A DNA stretch of 64,000 nt from Opitutaceae bacterium (GTDB taxonomy: Bacteria; Verrucomicrobiota; Verrucomicrobiia; Opitutales; Opitutaceae), in NCBI GenBank assembly GCA_016715765.1, contig JADJZJ010000008.1, positions 56,193-120,192 on the forward strand, read 5' to 3'. The translations under genes were made by a program, and so were the position numbers. The notes below the pieces were generated by a model. The model worked only from the letters and a program-made list of their open reading frames with translations, made no database searches and was not told the DNA's origin. The first letter of the stretch is position 1; each line of letters begins with the position of its first letter. Positions 43,773 through 53,623 of this stretch are shown here, piece by piece.

Positions 43773-44171
43773 CTACTTTAGGCCGGCCTGGCGACGGCGG
43801 ACTTCGCTTTGGTGGATCATTTCGGTCAGGTCGGCGGCGGGGCGGATTTCCCAGGGGCCGAAGGTTGCGCCGGGGTGCTTCGAGATGAGCTCGACGGCGT
43901 GGTTCAGGTCGCGGGCCTCGAGGATCATGATGCCGCCGAGCTGCTCCTTGGTCTCCGCGAAGGGACCGTCGGTCACGACGACGCGGCCGTTGGCGTAACG
44001 CAGGGTCATCGCAGTGTTCGGCGGCTGCAGGGCTTCGCCGCCCTTGAAATGACCGTTCGCGCGGAGCTGGTCGTCGTATGCGAAACAACTGTCCACCATG
44101 GCGTGCCATTCCTTTTCCGAGGTGGTGACGGGCACGGCGGGATCAATGTAACCGAGGCAGATGAATTTCAT
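43773..44171 (-). CDS. DGPF/YCII-related protein
   Basis: The product is 132 residues. The DGPF motif is literal (VVVTDGPFAETKEQLGG) inside a YCII-type domain (MKFICLGYIDP, MILEARDLNHAVELISKHPG). Proteins of this type are commonly encoded next to ECF42-group sigma factors and may work with them; the biochemical role is unclear. It lies 92 bases after the sigma factor gene on the same strand. Downstream is the MITE pair and a small TGCCGGCTAAAG hairpin (about 43752-43785). Confidence 0.9.
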   Translation of the reverse strand: MKFICLGYIDPAVPVTTSEKEWHAMVDSCFAYDDQLRANGHFKGGEALQPPNTAMTLRYANGRVVVTDGPFAETKEQLGGIMILEARDLNHAVELISKHPGATFGPWEIRPAADLTEMIHQSEVRRRQAGLK

Positions 44172-44263
44172 GTGGTGTGGTGGGTGACGGACCCGGGATT
44201 GGGTGGCCGTCTGTGAACTAGACGATTGGTTGAGTGCGAATTCGACACGGGGGTGAAAAAAAT

Positions 44264-45511
44264 TCAGCCGAGTTCGCGAAGCCGCTGCTCCAGGAAACGT
44301 TTTTCAGCGTCGGACCGAACCAAGGCGAGCGCCTGGCGGTACGCTGCGGCCGCTTCGTCCCGGCGTCCGAGCCGACGGCAGAGGTCGGCACGCGCCGAGT
44401 GGGCAAGGTGATAGTCCTGCAGCTCGCCGCGCGCGAGCAACGCGTCGATCAGCGCCAGGCCCGCGGCCGGACCCTCGTGCATGGCGACGGCGGCCGCGCG
44501 GTTGAGTTCGACCACCGGCGAGGGCTGCATCGCCAGCAGTGCGGCATAGAGCGCGCAGATCTGCCGCCAATCCGTCGCCTCGGGCGTGCGCGCCTCGGCA
44601 TGCACGGCGGCGATCGCGGCCTGCAGCGTATAGGGGCCGAACCGCCGCGTCGCCAGCGCGCGCTCGACGAGGGCAATGCCTTCACGGATGAGCGCCTGAT
44701 TCCAGGTGGAGCGGTCCTGCTGCTCGAGCAGCACGAGCTCGCCGTCGGGGCCGACACGGGCCGCGCGGCGCGATTCGTGGAGCAGCATGAGCGCGAGGAG
44801 GCCCATGACCTCTGGTTCCGGCAGGAGTTCGAACAGCACGCGGCCGAGCCGGATGGCCTCGGCCGAAAGGTCGGCGCGGGTCAGCGCCGGTCCCGCCGAG
44901 GCCGCGTAGCCCTCGTTGAAGAGCAGGTAAACCACGGTCAGCACGGCACCGAGCCGCTCGGGCAGTTCGGGTCCCTCCGGCACCTGGTAGGGGATGCTTT
45001 CCTCGCGGATCCGGGCCTTCGCACGGACGATTCGCTGGGCGATCGCCGGTGCCGAGGTAAGGAAAGCCCGCGCAATCTCCTCGGTCGTCAACCCGCACAC
45101 CTCGCGCAACGTGAGTGCCGCCCGGGCCTCGGCGGGCAGGGCGGGATGGCAGCAGGTGAAGATGAGTCTGAGTTGGTCGTCGGGCAGTTCGTGGTCGGCG
45201 GTGGTCGCGACAGGTGCGTCGCCATGCAGCGCATCAGCGATGCGGTCCTGGGCGGCGTCGAATCGCTGGCGGCGACGGATCGCGTCGATCGCCTTGAAAC
45301 GCGCGGTCGAGATCAGCCAGGCACGGGGGTTCGCGGGAAAACCCTCCCCGGGCCAGCGTTGCAGGGCGGCATGGAACGCGTCGTGCATCGCATCCTCGGC
45401 GAGACCGAAGTCACCGAGCAGCCGGATGAGGGTCGCGCGGATGCGGCCTGAATCCGCGCGGAATACGGCTTCAAGCCGGGCGCGAATGTCGATCGGGGGT
45501 GACTCGGACAT
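44264..45511 (-). CDS. ECF RNA polymerase sigma factor, ECF42 group with DUF6596
   Basis: The product is 415 residues. Sigma region 2 is near the N-terminus (DFGLAEDAMHDAFHAALQRWP, NPRAWLISTARFKAIDAIRRR) and region 4 around ALTLREVCGLTTEEIARAFL. A ~200-residue C-terminal helical extension (YLLFNEGYAASAG, ALMLLHESRRAARV, TWNQALIREG, LNRAAAVAMHEGPAAGLALI) is the TPR-like DUF6596 part that defines this group. No anti-sigma gene is present, as is usual for ECF42; the extension and the downstream DGPF protein probably regulate activity. Confidence 0.9.
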   Translation of the reverse strand: MSESPPIDIRARLEAVFRADSGRIRATLIRLLGDFGLAEDAMHDAFHAALQRWPGEGFPANPRAWLISTARFKAIDAIRRRQRFDAAQDRIADALHGDAPVATTADHELPDDQLRLIFTCCHPALPAEARAALTLREVCGLTTEEIARAFLTSAPAIAQRIVRAKARIREESIPYQVPEGPELPERLGAVLTVVYLLFNEGYAASAGPALTRADLSAEAIRLGRVLFELLPEPEVMGLLALMLLHESRRAARVGPDGELVLLEQQDRSTWNQALIREGIALVERALATRRFGPYTLQAAIAAVHAEARTPEATDWRQICALYAALLAMQPSPVVELNRAAAVAMHEGPAAGLALIDALLARGELQDYHLAHSARADLCRRLGRRDEAAAAYRQALALVRSDAEKRFLEQRLRELG

Positions 45512-46042
45512 GCGGGGAAAGAGGACAGTGGAAGCCGGCCGCCAGCGGCAAGTGTAATAGGGGCGGGGTGCGGGGAAGGGAACGAATTGCGCTTAGCCGT
45601 TATTTTGCAGTCGACGAGTAGGCCGGGAGCTTGCTCCCGCTCTGAGCGCGCCAGCAAGCTGGCGGCCTACCGGAAACTGTCCACACGCCAATCGTTGATG
45701 TGACCGCTGATGGGTTTCGCCAATGGGGCGAAACTACGATCACCCCTCCGACTAATCGTCTCCGGTTTGGGTTCCGGGGAGTCTGCTGATCGCAGACGAG
45801 GGGGGTGATGCAGGGGGGATTGCAACGCCCTCGTGGCTATACACATCATTTAAAGCAATGCCGCTGCTTTGGGTAGCGCCCGACCTCCCTCCGTCGCCGG
45901 GCCTATGGAGGGCAGGCCGGGCGGGCGGTTCGACGTGCGATTGCCAATCGCGGCCCGTCCGGAGGCCGGGCCCTACCCAAGGAACGAGCAACGAGGGCGT
46001 TGCCCCAGGCTGTTTTGGTGGCGCGCGGTGCGCGTTGACAGA
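45512..46042. repeat. Repeat-filled spacer
   Basis: The gap holds a GTAGGCCGGGAGCTTGCTCC element with its inverse (45618-45670), a hairpin of GTTTCGCC and GGCGAAAC (45714-45734, cousin of 20277-20298), and a CGACCTCCCTCC-type inverted element (45870-45980). The last is flanked by an outer pair GCAACGCCCTCGT (about 45822) and ACGAGGGCGTTGC (about 45991). No gene is seen. Confidence 0.75.
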
Positions 46043-46726
46043 CTACTTCTTCAGTTTGGCCTTGATCGCCTTCACGCGGTCGACGGTTTCGCGGACCTTG
46101 TTCTCGATCCCCGCCCAGTCCTTGGCCGCGAGCAGTTCCTTGGTGACCAGATTGCTGCCCATGCCCATCGCGGCGACGCCGGCGCTGAGCCAGGCCGTGA
46201 GTGATTCCTCGGTCGAGTCCACGCCGCCCGTCGGCATGATGCGCGTCCACGGCATCGGCCCCATCACGTTCTTCACGAAATTCGGTCCGCCGACTTCCTT
46301 GCCGGGGAAGACCTTCACGATCTCGCAGCCGAGCGCCTGCGCGTCGGAGATCTCCGAGGCGCTGCCGCAACCCGGCGAATACGGAATCATCCGGCGGTTG
46401 CAGAGCTTCGCGACCTCCTCGTTCAGCGACGGCCCCACCACGAAGTTCGCGCCACAGTTGATGTAGAGCGCCGCGGTGTAGGGATCGACGATCGAGCCGA
46501 CGCCGAGGATCAGCGTGGGATCCGCCTTGGCGAAATGGCGGTCGAGTTCGGAGAAGACCTCGAAGGCGTGGTCGCCGCGATTGACGAATTCCACGAGCTT
46601 GCAACCGCCGCGACTGCACGCGGCGACCACGTTTTTGGCCGTGTCGATGTCGGCGTGATAGAAAACCGGGACGACACTGATGTCGTACATCGCGGCGAGG
46701 ACCTGCATGCGGGTGAATCGGGCCAT
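46043..46726 (-). CDS. eda: 2-keto-3-deoxy-6-phosphogluconate (KDPG)-type aldolase
   Basis: The product is 227 residues of the class I KDPG/KHG aldolase family. The Schiff-base lysine lies in CEIVKVFPGKEVGGP, the catalytic glutamate in KLVEFVNRGDHA, and phosphate-binding loops in MPTGGVDST and GMGSNLV. It cleaves KDPG, or a related 2-keto-3-deoxy acid, to pyruvate and an aldehyde in the cytoplasm. It is isolated but near a block of sugar-acid genes, fitting uronic or sugar acid use. Confidence 0.9.
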   Translation of the reverse strand: MARFTRMQVLAAMYDISVVPVFYHADIDTAKNVVAACSRGGCKLVEFVNRGDHAFEVFSELDRHFAKADPTLILGVGSIVDPYTAALYINCGANFVVGPSLNEEVAKLCNRRMIPYSPGCGSASEISDAQALGCEIVKVFPGKEVGGPNFVKNVMGPMPWTRIMPTGGVDSTEESLTAWLSAGVAAMGMGSNLVTKELLAAKDWAGIENKVRETVDRVKAIKAKLKK

Positions 46727-46905
46727 AGTGAAGGTAGGTTGGAGGCTTGGGCGGGATCAGACGAGCCCAATGGTGGGGCAATTCCCGTCCGTGGCTCCGG
46801 TACGGCAAGCCAAAAGGTCCGGCGGGCGCAGGAACAAAGTTGTTCTGATTGGATGGCGGAGGGATTGGAATAGCAGCGCCTGCCCCGGCCGCATTGGAAA
46901 TCAGT

Positions 46906-46968
46906 GGGGCAGGTCTCTGACCTGCCTTCGACCGCGACCTGGGCGGGTCAAAGACGCCGCCCTATTTT
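46906..46968. repeat. AGGTC-type inverted repeat
   Basis: GTGGGGCAGGTCTCTGACC faces GGTCAAAGACGCCGCCC. The family is shared with 22325-22406 and 54974-55055. It lies in the spacer between the aldolase and metallophosphoesterase genes. Confidence 0.65.
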
Positions 46969-47010
46969 CCGAACCGCTCCCGCGAGCGGGCTGCCTACAT
47001 TCGGACCCGG

Positions 47011-48063
47011 TCAGCGCCGGGCCTTGGGATCGAGTGCGCGCGGGAGGTAGCAGGGGTCGCACAGTTCGCTGTCCTCGAAGAGGGCGGGTTGGAGGCGGCG
47101 GTGTTTGCCCGGGCGGAGGGCCAGGGTGGCGGTGACGTGGTCGAAGGTTTTGGCGCGGAGTTCCTTGATGAAGACGGAATGGACTTCCGACTGGCCGAGG
47201 ACGACGCAGCCCCAGCCGCAGTTTTCACCAATGCCATACGCCAGTGCGGGGAAGACGGCGTGCTGCCGGCCGTGATACTGCCACAGGGCTGACTTGTGGG
47301 TGTGGCCCGACATGACCAGCCGCACACAGGGCGTACTGTCGATGAGTTGGAAGGTCGGCAGGTCCATCAGGCGATGGTAGTCCACCCAGTTGCCCACCGA
47401 GACAAACGGACGATGCACGCCGATAATCGTGGGCGTGGCGGGGTCGGACTTCAGCTGCGCGGCGAGCCAGGTGCGCTGCCGCTCCGAAAGCGGATGGTCC
47501 TGGCGCGAATCCAAGGTGATGAACCGCCAGCCGTTTCGTTTCGTGGCGTAATAAAAATCCTGCGTTTCCACGGGCTCCGGCCAGTCGGGGCGTTTCACGC
47601 GCTGCAGCAAGGTGGCGAAGCGCGCGGTCATGGGCTTGTCGGCATGGTCGTGGTTGCCGAGCATGGGGAGGGTGGGCAGCCCGCCCGGAAGATGTGCGTC
47701 GAGCACACGCTTGAATTCCTCGATTTCGTCCGCGGGCGCCTCGCCGCCGCAGCCGCCGTCGGCGAGATCGCCGCCGAGGACCAACAGATCGGCCGCGGGC
47801 CGGAGGGCATCGAGTTCGGCGAGGGCGGTCTGCGCATTGGCGGAGCAATCCACGAGCGAGCCGTACACGTCGAAGGGCGCGGGATTCATGCCGGCATAAT
47901 CGCGCCGCGCGTGCACATGGAAATCGCTCATCCAGGCCAGGACCATGGCGCCCGGCCCGGCCCGGCGTTTGGCCGCGGCCACGGCGGCGGAAAGCGGGGC
48001 CATGGAAGCACGCGCGCGGCGGAGATCGGCGGAGGTGGGCGGACGGTGGAAGGGGAGGGGCAT
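47011..48063 (-). CDS. Calcineurin-like metallophosphoesterase
   Basis: The product is 350 residues with the metal-binding blocks in order: MSDFHVHARRDY, LVLGGDLADGG, LGNHDHADKP, GVHRPFVS and MSGHTHKSAL. These coordinate two metals in phosphodiesterases and phosphatases. No signal peptide or extra domain is evident; the C-terminal ~60 residues are unassigned. The substrate is unknown. It is a single gene. Confidence 0.88.
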   Translation of the reverse strand: MPLPFHRPPTSADLRRARASMAPLSAAVAAAKRRAGPGAMVLAWMSDFHVHARRDYAGMNPAPFDVYGSLVDCSANAQTALAELDALRPAADLLVLGGDLADGGCGGEAPADEIEEFKRVLDAHLPGGLPTLPMLGNHDHADKPMTARFATLLQRVKRPDWPEPVETQDFYYATKRNGWRFITLDSRQDHPLSERQRTWLAAQLKSDPATPTIIGVHRPFVSVGNWVDYHRLMDLPTFQLIDSTPCVRLVMSGHTHKSALWQYHGRQHAVFPALAYGIGENCGWGCVVLGQSEVHSVFIKELRAKTFDHVTATLALRPGKHRRLQPALFEDSELCDPCYLPRALDPKARR

Positions 48064-48499
48064 GGGGATGGGGGAGTAGCGGGTCGCGGGTAGTGGGTAG
48101 CGGGTAGGAGGTCGGAGTAGGAAAACGCTGAACGCTGAACGTTTAACTTTTAACGCTCAAGTATGCGGCGTGAGTTGGCTGGTCGGGCTGGGGTTGGTGG
48201 AATTGGGCTTAGCCACTGAGGCACTTCGGGAGTAAGGTTTCGAGTCTATCATCAGTGAAATTTGGCGTGCATCAGGGGCTCACTCCTCAGCATCCATCGC
48301 GTCCATTGCATCCGGAAGTCGCCTCAGCCCCTCGCCGCGACATGAGGCTGACCGGTTTAATCGTGCGGAGCTTTTAGGGTAGTCATTCGGTGGCATCTCG
48401 GCTTCGCTGAATTCCTCAGGCCAAGGGAAGCGGGCAGGATGGGCGAATCGACGGGATGCTCCGCTTACCTCAAACCGAGAACCACCCGTTTAGTTCAAC
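48064..48499. other. Gene-free spacer with small tandem repeats
   Basis: Near 48076-48115 there is a short tandem of GTAGCGGGT-like words, the same word used at 38733-38766. It is followed by AACGCTGAACGCTGAACG (about 48125) facing TTTAACGCTCAA. The rest shows no gene; it probably includes the promoter of the epimerase operon. Confidence 0.5.
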
Positions 48500-49726
48500 A
48501 TGAACACGAAAAGGCTGCGTGAGCTCCAGCAGGTTTATCGCACCGGACTGCTGGACGACACGATCCCGTTCTGGATGCGCCATGGTCTCGACCGCGAGGC
48601 GGGCGGGATGCTCACCGGGCTGGACCGCGACGGGACGGTGATCGACACGGACAAGGCGGTCTGGATCCAGGGGCGCGCCGCCTGGACGTTCGCCACCCTG
48701 TTCAACACGGTGGAACCGCGGGCCGAGTGGCTGGCGGCGTCCCGGCATTGCCTGGATTTTCTCCGCGACCACTGCGCGGCACCCGACGGGAAGCTCTATT
48801 TTCTGGTGACCCGCGAGGGCCGGCCGTTGCGGATGCGCCGCTACGTCTACAGCGAGTGCTTCGCGAGCATCGGCAACGCGGCCTACGCCAAGGCCACCGG
48901 CGAGGCGCGGGCGGCCGGGGATGCGGTCCGTTACTTCGAAACCTACCTGCGCCACAGCTTCACGCCGGGGGTGATGCCGCCGAAGACGGAGCCGGGCACG
49001 CGTCCGATGCTGGGCCTGGGGCCGCGGTTCATCACGATCGCCACCGCCCAGGAGGTGCGCGCCGCGCTCGGCGACGTCAAAGTGGCGGGGGCCACCTGCA
49101 CCGAATGGATCGACCGTTCCATCGGCGAGGTGGAGCGCTTTTTCTACAAACCCGAACTCGGTGCCGTGATGGAGGTGGTCAGCCCCGACGGTGCGATCAT
49201 TGACCACTTCGACGGCCGCACCCTGTTTCCGGGTCACGCGATCGAGTGTGCGTGGTTCATCCTGCACGAGGCCAAGCTGCGCCGCTCCGATCCGCGCCTG
49301 CTGCGGCTGGGCCTCGGCATGCTCGACTGCATGTGGCAGCGCGGGTGGGACCGGGAGTATGGCGGGCTGCTTTACTTCACGGAGCTGAAGGGGCTGCCGC
49401 TGCAGGAGTATTATGCCGAGATGAAGTTTTTCTGGCCCCAGAACGAGGCGGAGATCGCGACGCTGCTGGCGTGGCAGCTGACCCGCGACGCGAAATATGC
49501 GCAGTGGCACCGCCTGGTGCACGATTGGTCGCACCGGGTGTTCCCGGACCCCGTGCATGGCGAATGGTTCGGCTACGCGCACCGCGACGGCCGCATCTCG
49601 ACGCAGCTGAAGGGCAATCACTGGAAGGGCTGCTTCCACCTGCCCCGCATGCAGCGGTATTGCTGGCAACTGGTTGATGAGCTCCTGGCGGAGTCCGGAC
49701 CGGCGAAACGCGCGCGGAAAACCTAA
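48500..49726 (+). CDS. AGE-family sugar 2-epimerase
   Basis: The product is 408 residues with an (alpha/alpha)6-barrel family pattern: LVTREGRPLRMRRYVYSE, FPGHAIECAWFILHEA and QLKGNHWKGCFHLPRMQRYC. The last two blocks carry the histidines used for C2 proton exchange. Members include N-acylglucosamine 2-epimerase and cellobiose 2-epimerase; KGxxWKGCFHxPR wording favours the N-acylglucosamine type. It begins an operon with the sugar porter 4 bases downstream and the glycan-active protein after it. Confidence 0.88.
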   Translation: MNTKRLRELQQVYRTGLLDDTIPFWMRHGLDREAGGMLTGLDRDGTVIDTDKAVWIQGRAAWTFATLFNTVEPRAEWLAASRHCLDFLRDHCAAPDGKLYFLVTREGRPLRMRRYVYSECFASIGNAAYAKATGEARAAGDAVRYFETYLRHSFTPGVMPPKTEPGTRPMLGLGPRFITIATAQEVRAALGDVKVAGATCTEWIDRSIGEVERFFYKPELGAVMEVVSPDGAIIDHFDGRTLFPGHAIECAWFILHEAKLRRSDPRLLRLGLGMLDCMWQRGWDREYGGLLYFTELKGLPLQEYYAEMKFFWPQNEAEIATLLAWQLTRDAKYAQWHRLVHDWSHRVFPDPVHGEWFGYAHRDGRISTQLKGNHWKGCFHLPRMQRYCWQLVDELLAESGPAKRARKT

Positions 49727-49730
49727 ATAT

Positions 49731-51221
49731 ATGTCCACTCCACTCACGAGACCGTCGGCGGCCGCCCTGGCCGCGGCACCGGAACGCGGCAGCGCGACCT
49801 ATCTGGCGGGCATCTGCCTCGTGGCCTCCATCGGCGGATTGCTCTTCGGCTTCGACACGGCGGTGATCTCCGGCGCGATCGAACGCGTGAAGGTGCACTT
49901 CGCGCTCACCGAGCTGCTGCAAGGCTGGCTCGCGAGTTCCGCGCTCGTGGGCTGCGTGCTGGGCGCCCTCGGGGCCGGCACGCTGGGCGACCGGTTCGGC
50001 CGCAAGCCCGTCCTGGTTGTCGCCGCGGTGTTTTTTCTGGTCTCCGCCGTCTATTCCGCGATTCCGCCGACGTTCACGATCCTGATCCTTGCCCGGTGGC
50101 TCGGCGGGCTCGGGGTGGGGATGGCCTCCGTGCTGGCGCCGATGTACATCAGTGAGTTTGCGCCGCCCCGGCTGCGCGGCCGGCTGGTGGGCTTGTACCA
50201 GCTGTCCATCGTGATCGGGATTCTGGCGGCGTATTTCTCGAACTGGTGCCTGGTGGAATATGCCGCGGCCCATCCCCAGGCGTTCGGGGTGGGGAGCCTG
50301 CTGCACCGGGTCATGGTGACGGAAATCTGGCGCGGCATGTTCGGCGCGGAGATTTTGCCCGCGGGCCTGTTCCTGGTGCTGCTGTGCTTCGTACCCGAGA
50401 GTCCGCGGTGGCTGGCCAAGGAGGGCCGCACGGAACCCGCCTTCCGGATTCTGGCCGGCGTGGCCGGTCGCGAGCCGGCCCAGGCCCAGTTGAGGGAGAT
50501 TCAGGATTCGCTGGCGCATGAGGAAGGCACCCTCGCGGAGCTCTTCCGGCCGGGACTGCGGCGGGCGCTGCTGGTGGGAGTGATGCTGGCGGTCTTCGGC
50601 CAATTGTCCGGGGTCAATATCGTGGTCTACTATGGCCCCAAGATCCTCATGGCGGCGGGATTCCAGGATGCCGCCGCGCTGCTGGGTCAGGTGGGATTCG
50701 GGCTGATCAATTTTGTCTTCACGCTCGTGGCCCTGGTGGTGATTGACCGCTGGGGCCGGCGGCCGCTCCTCCTCGGCGGCATGGTCGTGGTCACCGCCAG
50801 CCTGGTCGTCATCGGCGCGCTGTTCCTGGCCGGGGATGCGGGCACGGCGGTTTCCAAGACAATCGGCCTCTGGATCGGGCTGATGATCTGCGTCTACACC
50901 GGGTGCATCGCCCTTTCGATCTGCGCGGTGATCTGGGTGATCACCCCGGAGATATTTCCCAACCGGGTGCGGGGCCGGGCCGTGTCGCTGGCCACGTTTG
51001 CGAACTGGGGCACGAATGCCTTCAGCGCGCTGGTCTTCCCGTGGTATGCCGCGCAGTTCGGCATGGGCGCCTTCTTTTTCACCACCGCCGCGATCTGCCT
51101 CCTCGCCACCGGGTTCTTCTGGCGCTTCGTGCCCGAGACCAAGGGCAAGAGTCTGGAAGAGATCGAGAAGTTGTGGACCCCGGCGGCTACGGCCGCGGCG
51201 CCAGGAAAGACCTCCCCATGA
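49731..51221 (+). CDS. Sugar porter family MFS transporter
   Basis: The product is 496 residues with twelve hydrophobic helices. Sugar-porter signatures are clear: GGLLFGFDTAVISGAI, DRFGRKP, PESPRWLAKEG, QLSGVNIVVYYGP, DRWGRRPLLL and FVPETKGKSLEEIE. It imports a sugar by cation symport at the inner membrane. It overlaps the next gene by ATGA and follows the AGE epimerase by 4 bases, so the imported sugar is probably the epimerase substrate or product. Confidence 0.93.
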   Translation: MSTPLTRPSAAALAAAPERGSATYLAGICLVASIGGLLFGFDTAVISGAIERVKVHFALTELLQGWLASSALVGCVLGALGAGTLGDRFGRKPVLVVAAVFFLVSAVYSAIPPTFTILILARWLGGLGVGMASVLAPMYISEFAPPRLRGRLVGLYQLSIVIGILAAYFSNWCLVEYAAAHPQAFGVGSLLHRVMVTEIWRGMFGAEILPAGLFLVLLCFVPESPRWLAKEGRTEPAFRILAGVAGREPAQAQLREIQDSLAHEEGTLAELFRPGLRRALLVGVMLAVFGQLSGVNIVVYYGPKILMAAGFQDAAALLGQVGFGLINFVFTLVALVVIDRWGRRPLLLGGMVVVTASLVVIGALFLAGDAGTAVSKTIGLWIGLMICVYTGCIALSICAVIWVITPEIFPNRVRGRAVSLATFANWGTNAFSALVFPWYAAQFGMGAFFFTTAAICLLATGFFWRFVPETKGKSLEEIEKLWTPAATAAAPGKTSP

Positions 51222-53426
51222 ATCGCGATCAGCCAAAAGCCCCTTCCCAAGTCCGCGCCGGATTGCTGGCCTCCAGCCTGCTGCTGGGGATGCCGCTCCT
51301 GGCCTCCACGTCGCCGGGCACCTTGTTTTTTTCCTGCCGGCCGGACAACGACCTCTTCCGGGTCATTTCCGCCCGGAAGGAAATCCAGTGTGTGCGCTTC
51401 GACCTGCCCCGCGAGGCGGTGCACGCCGCGCCGGCCGGCGCCGGGGTGCTGGTGCTGGCCGACGGCTATCCCGCGACCACCACGACGGTCGAACCCGCGG
51501 TCTTCGACGAAGCGGCGGCGAAGCAGCTCCGGCTCTTCATCGAATATCCGGCCGCGCTCCCGGACCTGGTGGCCGGCACGGCGCGTCGCACCTCCCTGGA
51601 GAATGTGGTGGCCACCTCCGGCGTGTTCGGCCCGAACCTGCAGGAAATGCAACTCCTGGCGGTGCATGACTGCCATTTCGTGGAGCTGACGTCGGACCGG
51701 CCGCTCCTCGTGGCGGCCAAGGTGGCGGGCTTTGACCGCGCGGTCTACGGATTGGCCGACACCAAGGCGTACCCGATCCTCTTCGCGCATCCTACCCGTG
51801 ACGTCCTGGTTTCAACCACGAAACTGAGCCAGTTCATCACCGCGCGGTACGCTCCCAAGGATGCGATGCAGGCGGTCTGGGCCTATGTGCTCGGCTGGCT
51901 CCAACCTGGCAGCGCGACGCGGGTGCTGGACTGGACTCCCACCGTGCGGCCCACCTTCGGGCGCGATGAGGCCTTGCCGGTCGCTGCGGCCAGGCAGGCC
52001 CTCATCCGGGGCATTGATTGGCACACCAAGGCACGCATGCTTTTGAGCGAGGCGGGTGCGCAGGAGTACAAGCGCCTCTTCGCGGAAAAAGAGGATCAAT
52101 CCCGACAACCCGGTCGGTCCGGCCCTTGACGAGAGCTGGCCGGCGGGCGACGGCCGGTTCGGCGTGCTGGAGGGGGTCAATTCCAGGATCGATTACGACG
52201 GCACGCAGCCCATCCGCTGGTGCCTCCGCAGCGACTCAAACGGCGAGACCTCCCTGGCGTTTGCCCTGCGGTGGAAGCTGGACGGCGAGACCCGTAGCCG
52301 CGAGGTGGCGGGCAATCTGCTCGACTGGGTTTACTTCCGCTCGGGCATTTTTCAGCACGATCCGGCCCAGCCCAATTACGGTTTGCTTTTCTGGACCCCC
52401 GAGAATGAGCAGGCGCTTTACCACGACAACGACGTGAAGGCCATTCTCGGCTGCCTGGGCACGGCCGGCGTGCTGGGCAGCGACCGCTGGGACGAGGCGC
52501 TCGTGAAGAACATCCTCGGCAATTTCCGGACGACGGGGAAATACGGCTTCCGCGGCGGGCGGCTCGAGAATCCGGATCTGATGGCCGCGGGCTGGCGGAA
52601 ATTCTGGCAGGCCGACACCGTGCGGCTCCAGCCCCACTATGAGGCCTGGATCTGGGCCACCTATCTCTGGCTGTACGACAAGACGCATTACCGTCCGCTG
52701 CTGGAGAAGACCCGCACCGGAATCGAGATGATGATGGCGGCCTACCCGGACCGCTGGCGGTGGACCAACGGCATCCAGCAGGAGCGGGGCCGCATGCTGC
52801 TCGCGCTGGCCTGGCTCGTGCGCGTGGACGACCGGCCGGAGCACCGCGCGTGGCTCAAGCGCATCGCCACCGACATGGAGCGGGCGCAGGATTCCTCCGG
52901 TGCGATCCGGGAGGAACTCGGTGATTGGGCCATGGGCGACTACCATCCTTCGCGGTCCAATGCGGAATACGGCACGACGGAGGCGTCGTTGATCCAGCAG
53001 AATGGCGACGCGGTCGCGGACCTGCTCTACACGGTCAATTTCACCTTCCTCGGACTCCAGGAGGCGTTTGCGGCCACCGGCGATCCGCAGTATGACCGGA
53101 TGGCCGGCCGGCTCGCCGAATTTCTCGTGCGGATCCAGGTCCGGAGCGAGGCGCACCCGCTGCTTGATGGCGGGTGGTTCCGCGCCTTCGATTACGACCA
53201 GTGGGAATATTTCGGCTCGAACGGCGACGCCGGCTGGGGCGCCTGGGCGATCGAGGTCGGCTGGACGCAGGCGTGGATCCCCACGGTCTTGGCCCTGCGC
53301 GAACTGCGCACGTCGTTGTGGGATATTTCGCGGGACAGCACCGTTGGCCGGCGGTTTGACGCCATCCGGCGGGAGATGCTGCCGGATGAGGTGGTGAACG
53401 ATACGGTGGCTCGCCCTCCGCAATAA
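51218..53426 (+). pseudogene. Glycan-active alpha-barrel-type protein split by a frameshift at a poly-A run
   Basis: Two overlapping frames make one protein of about 735 residues. Frame 1 (51218-52129) starts with an export-like helix (RAGLLASSLLLGMPLLAS) and a beta-rich domain, then RALIRGIDWHTKARMLLSEAG. Frame 2 takes over at about 52090 (RINPDNPVGPALDESWPAGD) and runs to 53426 with helical, aromatic-rich segments typical of six-hairpin glycosidases (PHYEAWIWATYLWLYDKT, YGTTEASLIQQNGD). Removing one A from the AAAAA at 52086-52090 joins them. I cannot name the family. Its operon with an epimerase and sugar porter supports carbohydrate processing. Confidence 0.7.
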
Positions 53427-53447
53427 ACCACAACGGCCAAACCTAAT

Positions 53448-53556
53448 TTAACCACAAAGAACACAAAGACCCAAATGCGGATGAGGCCCGAGAGGCGCCT
53501 ATAGGCGCACGGGAGACTTCACCAACCGGACTGCCCTTTGTGTTCTTTGTGGTTAA
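53448..53556. repeat. AACCACAAAGA-type palindromic element
   Basis: Arms 53448-53468 and 53536-53556 are perfect inverted repeats of TTAACCACAAAGAACACAAA plus one base; the interior has GCGGATGAGG and GAGGCGCCTATAGGCGC. A degenerate extra arm with TTGCGG words follows to about 53600, just before the next start codon. Confidence 0.85.
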
Positions 53557-53623
53557 TCCTCACGCGGATTGGCTTTGCGGTCCTTGTGATCCTTGCGGTT
53601 AAATAATCCTCCCAAGATTTCCC

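Noticed and set aside
52084..52092. Programmed ribosomal frameshift at the A-run
   Set aside because: The required shift is +1, whereas A-run slippery sites usually give -1, and there is no evidence of a conserved stimulator; a base insertion is simpler.
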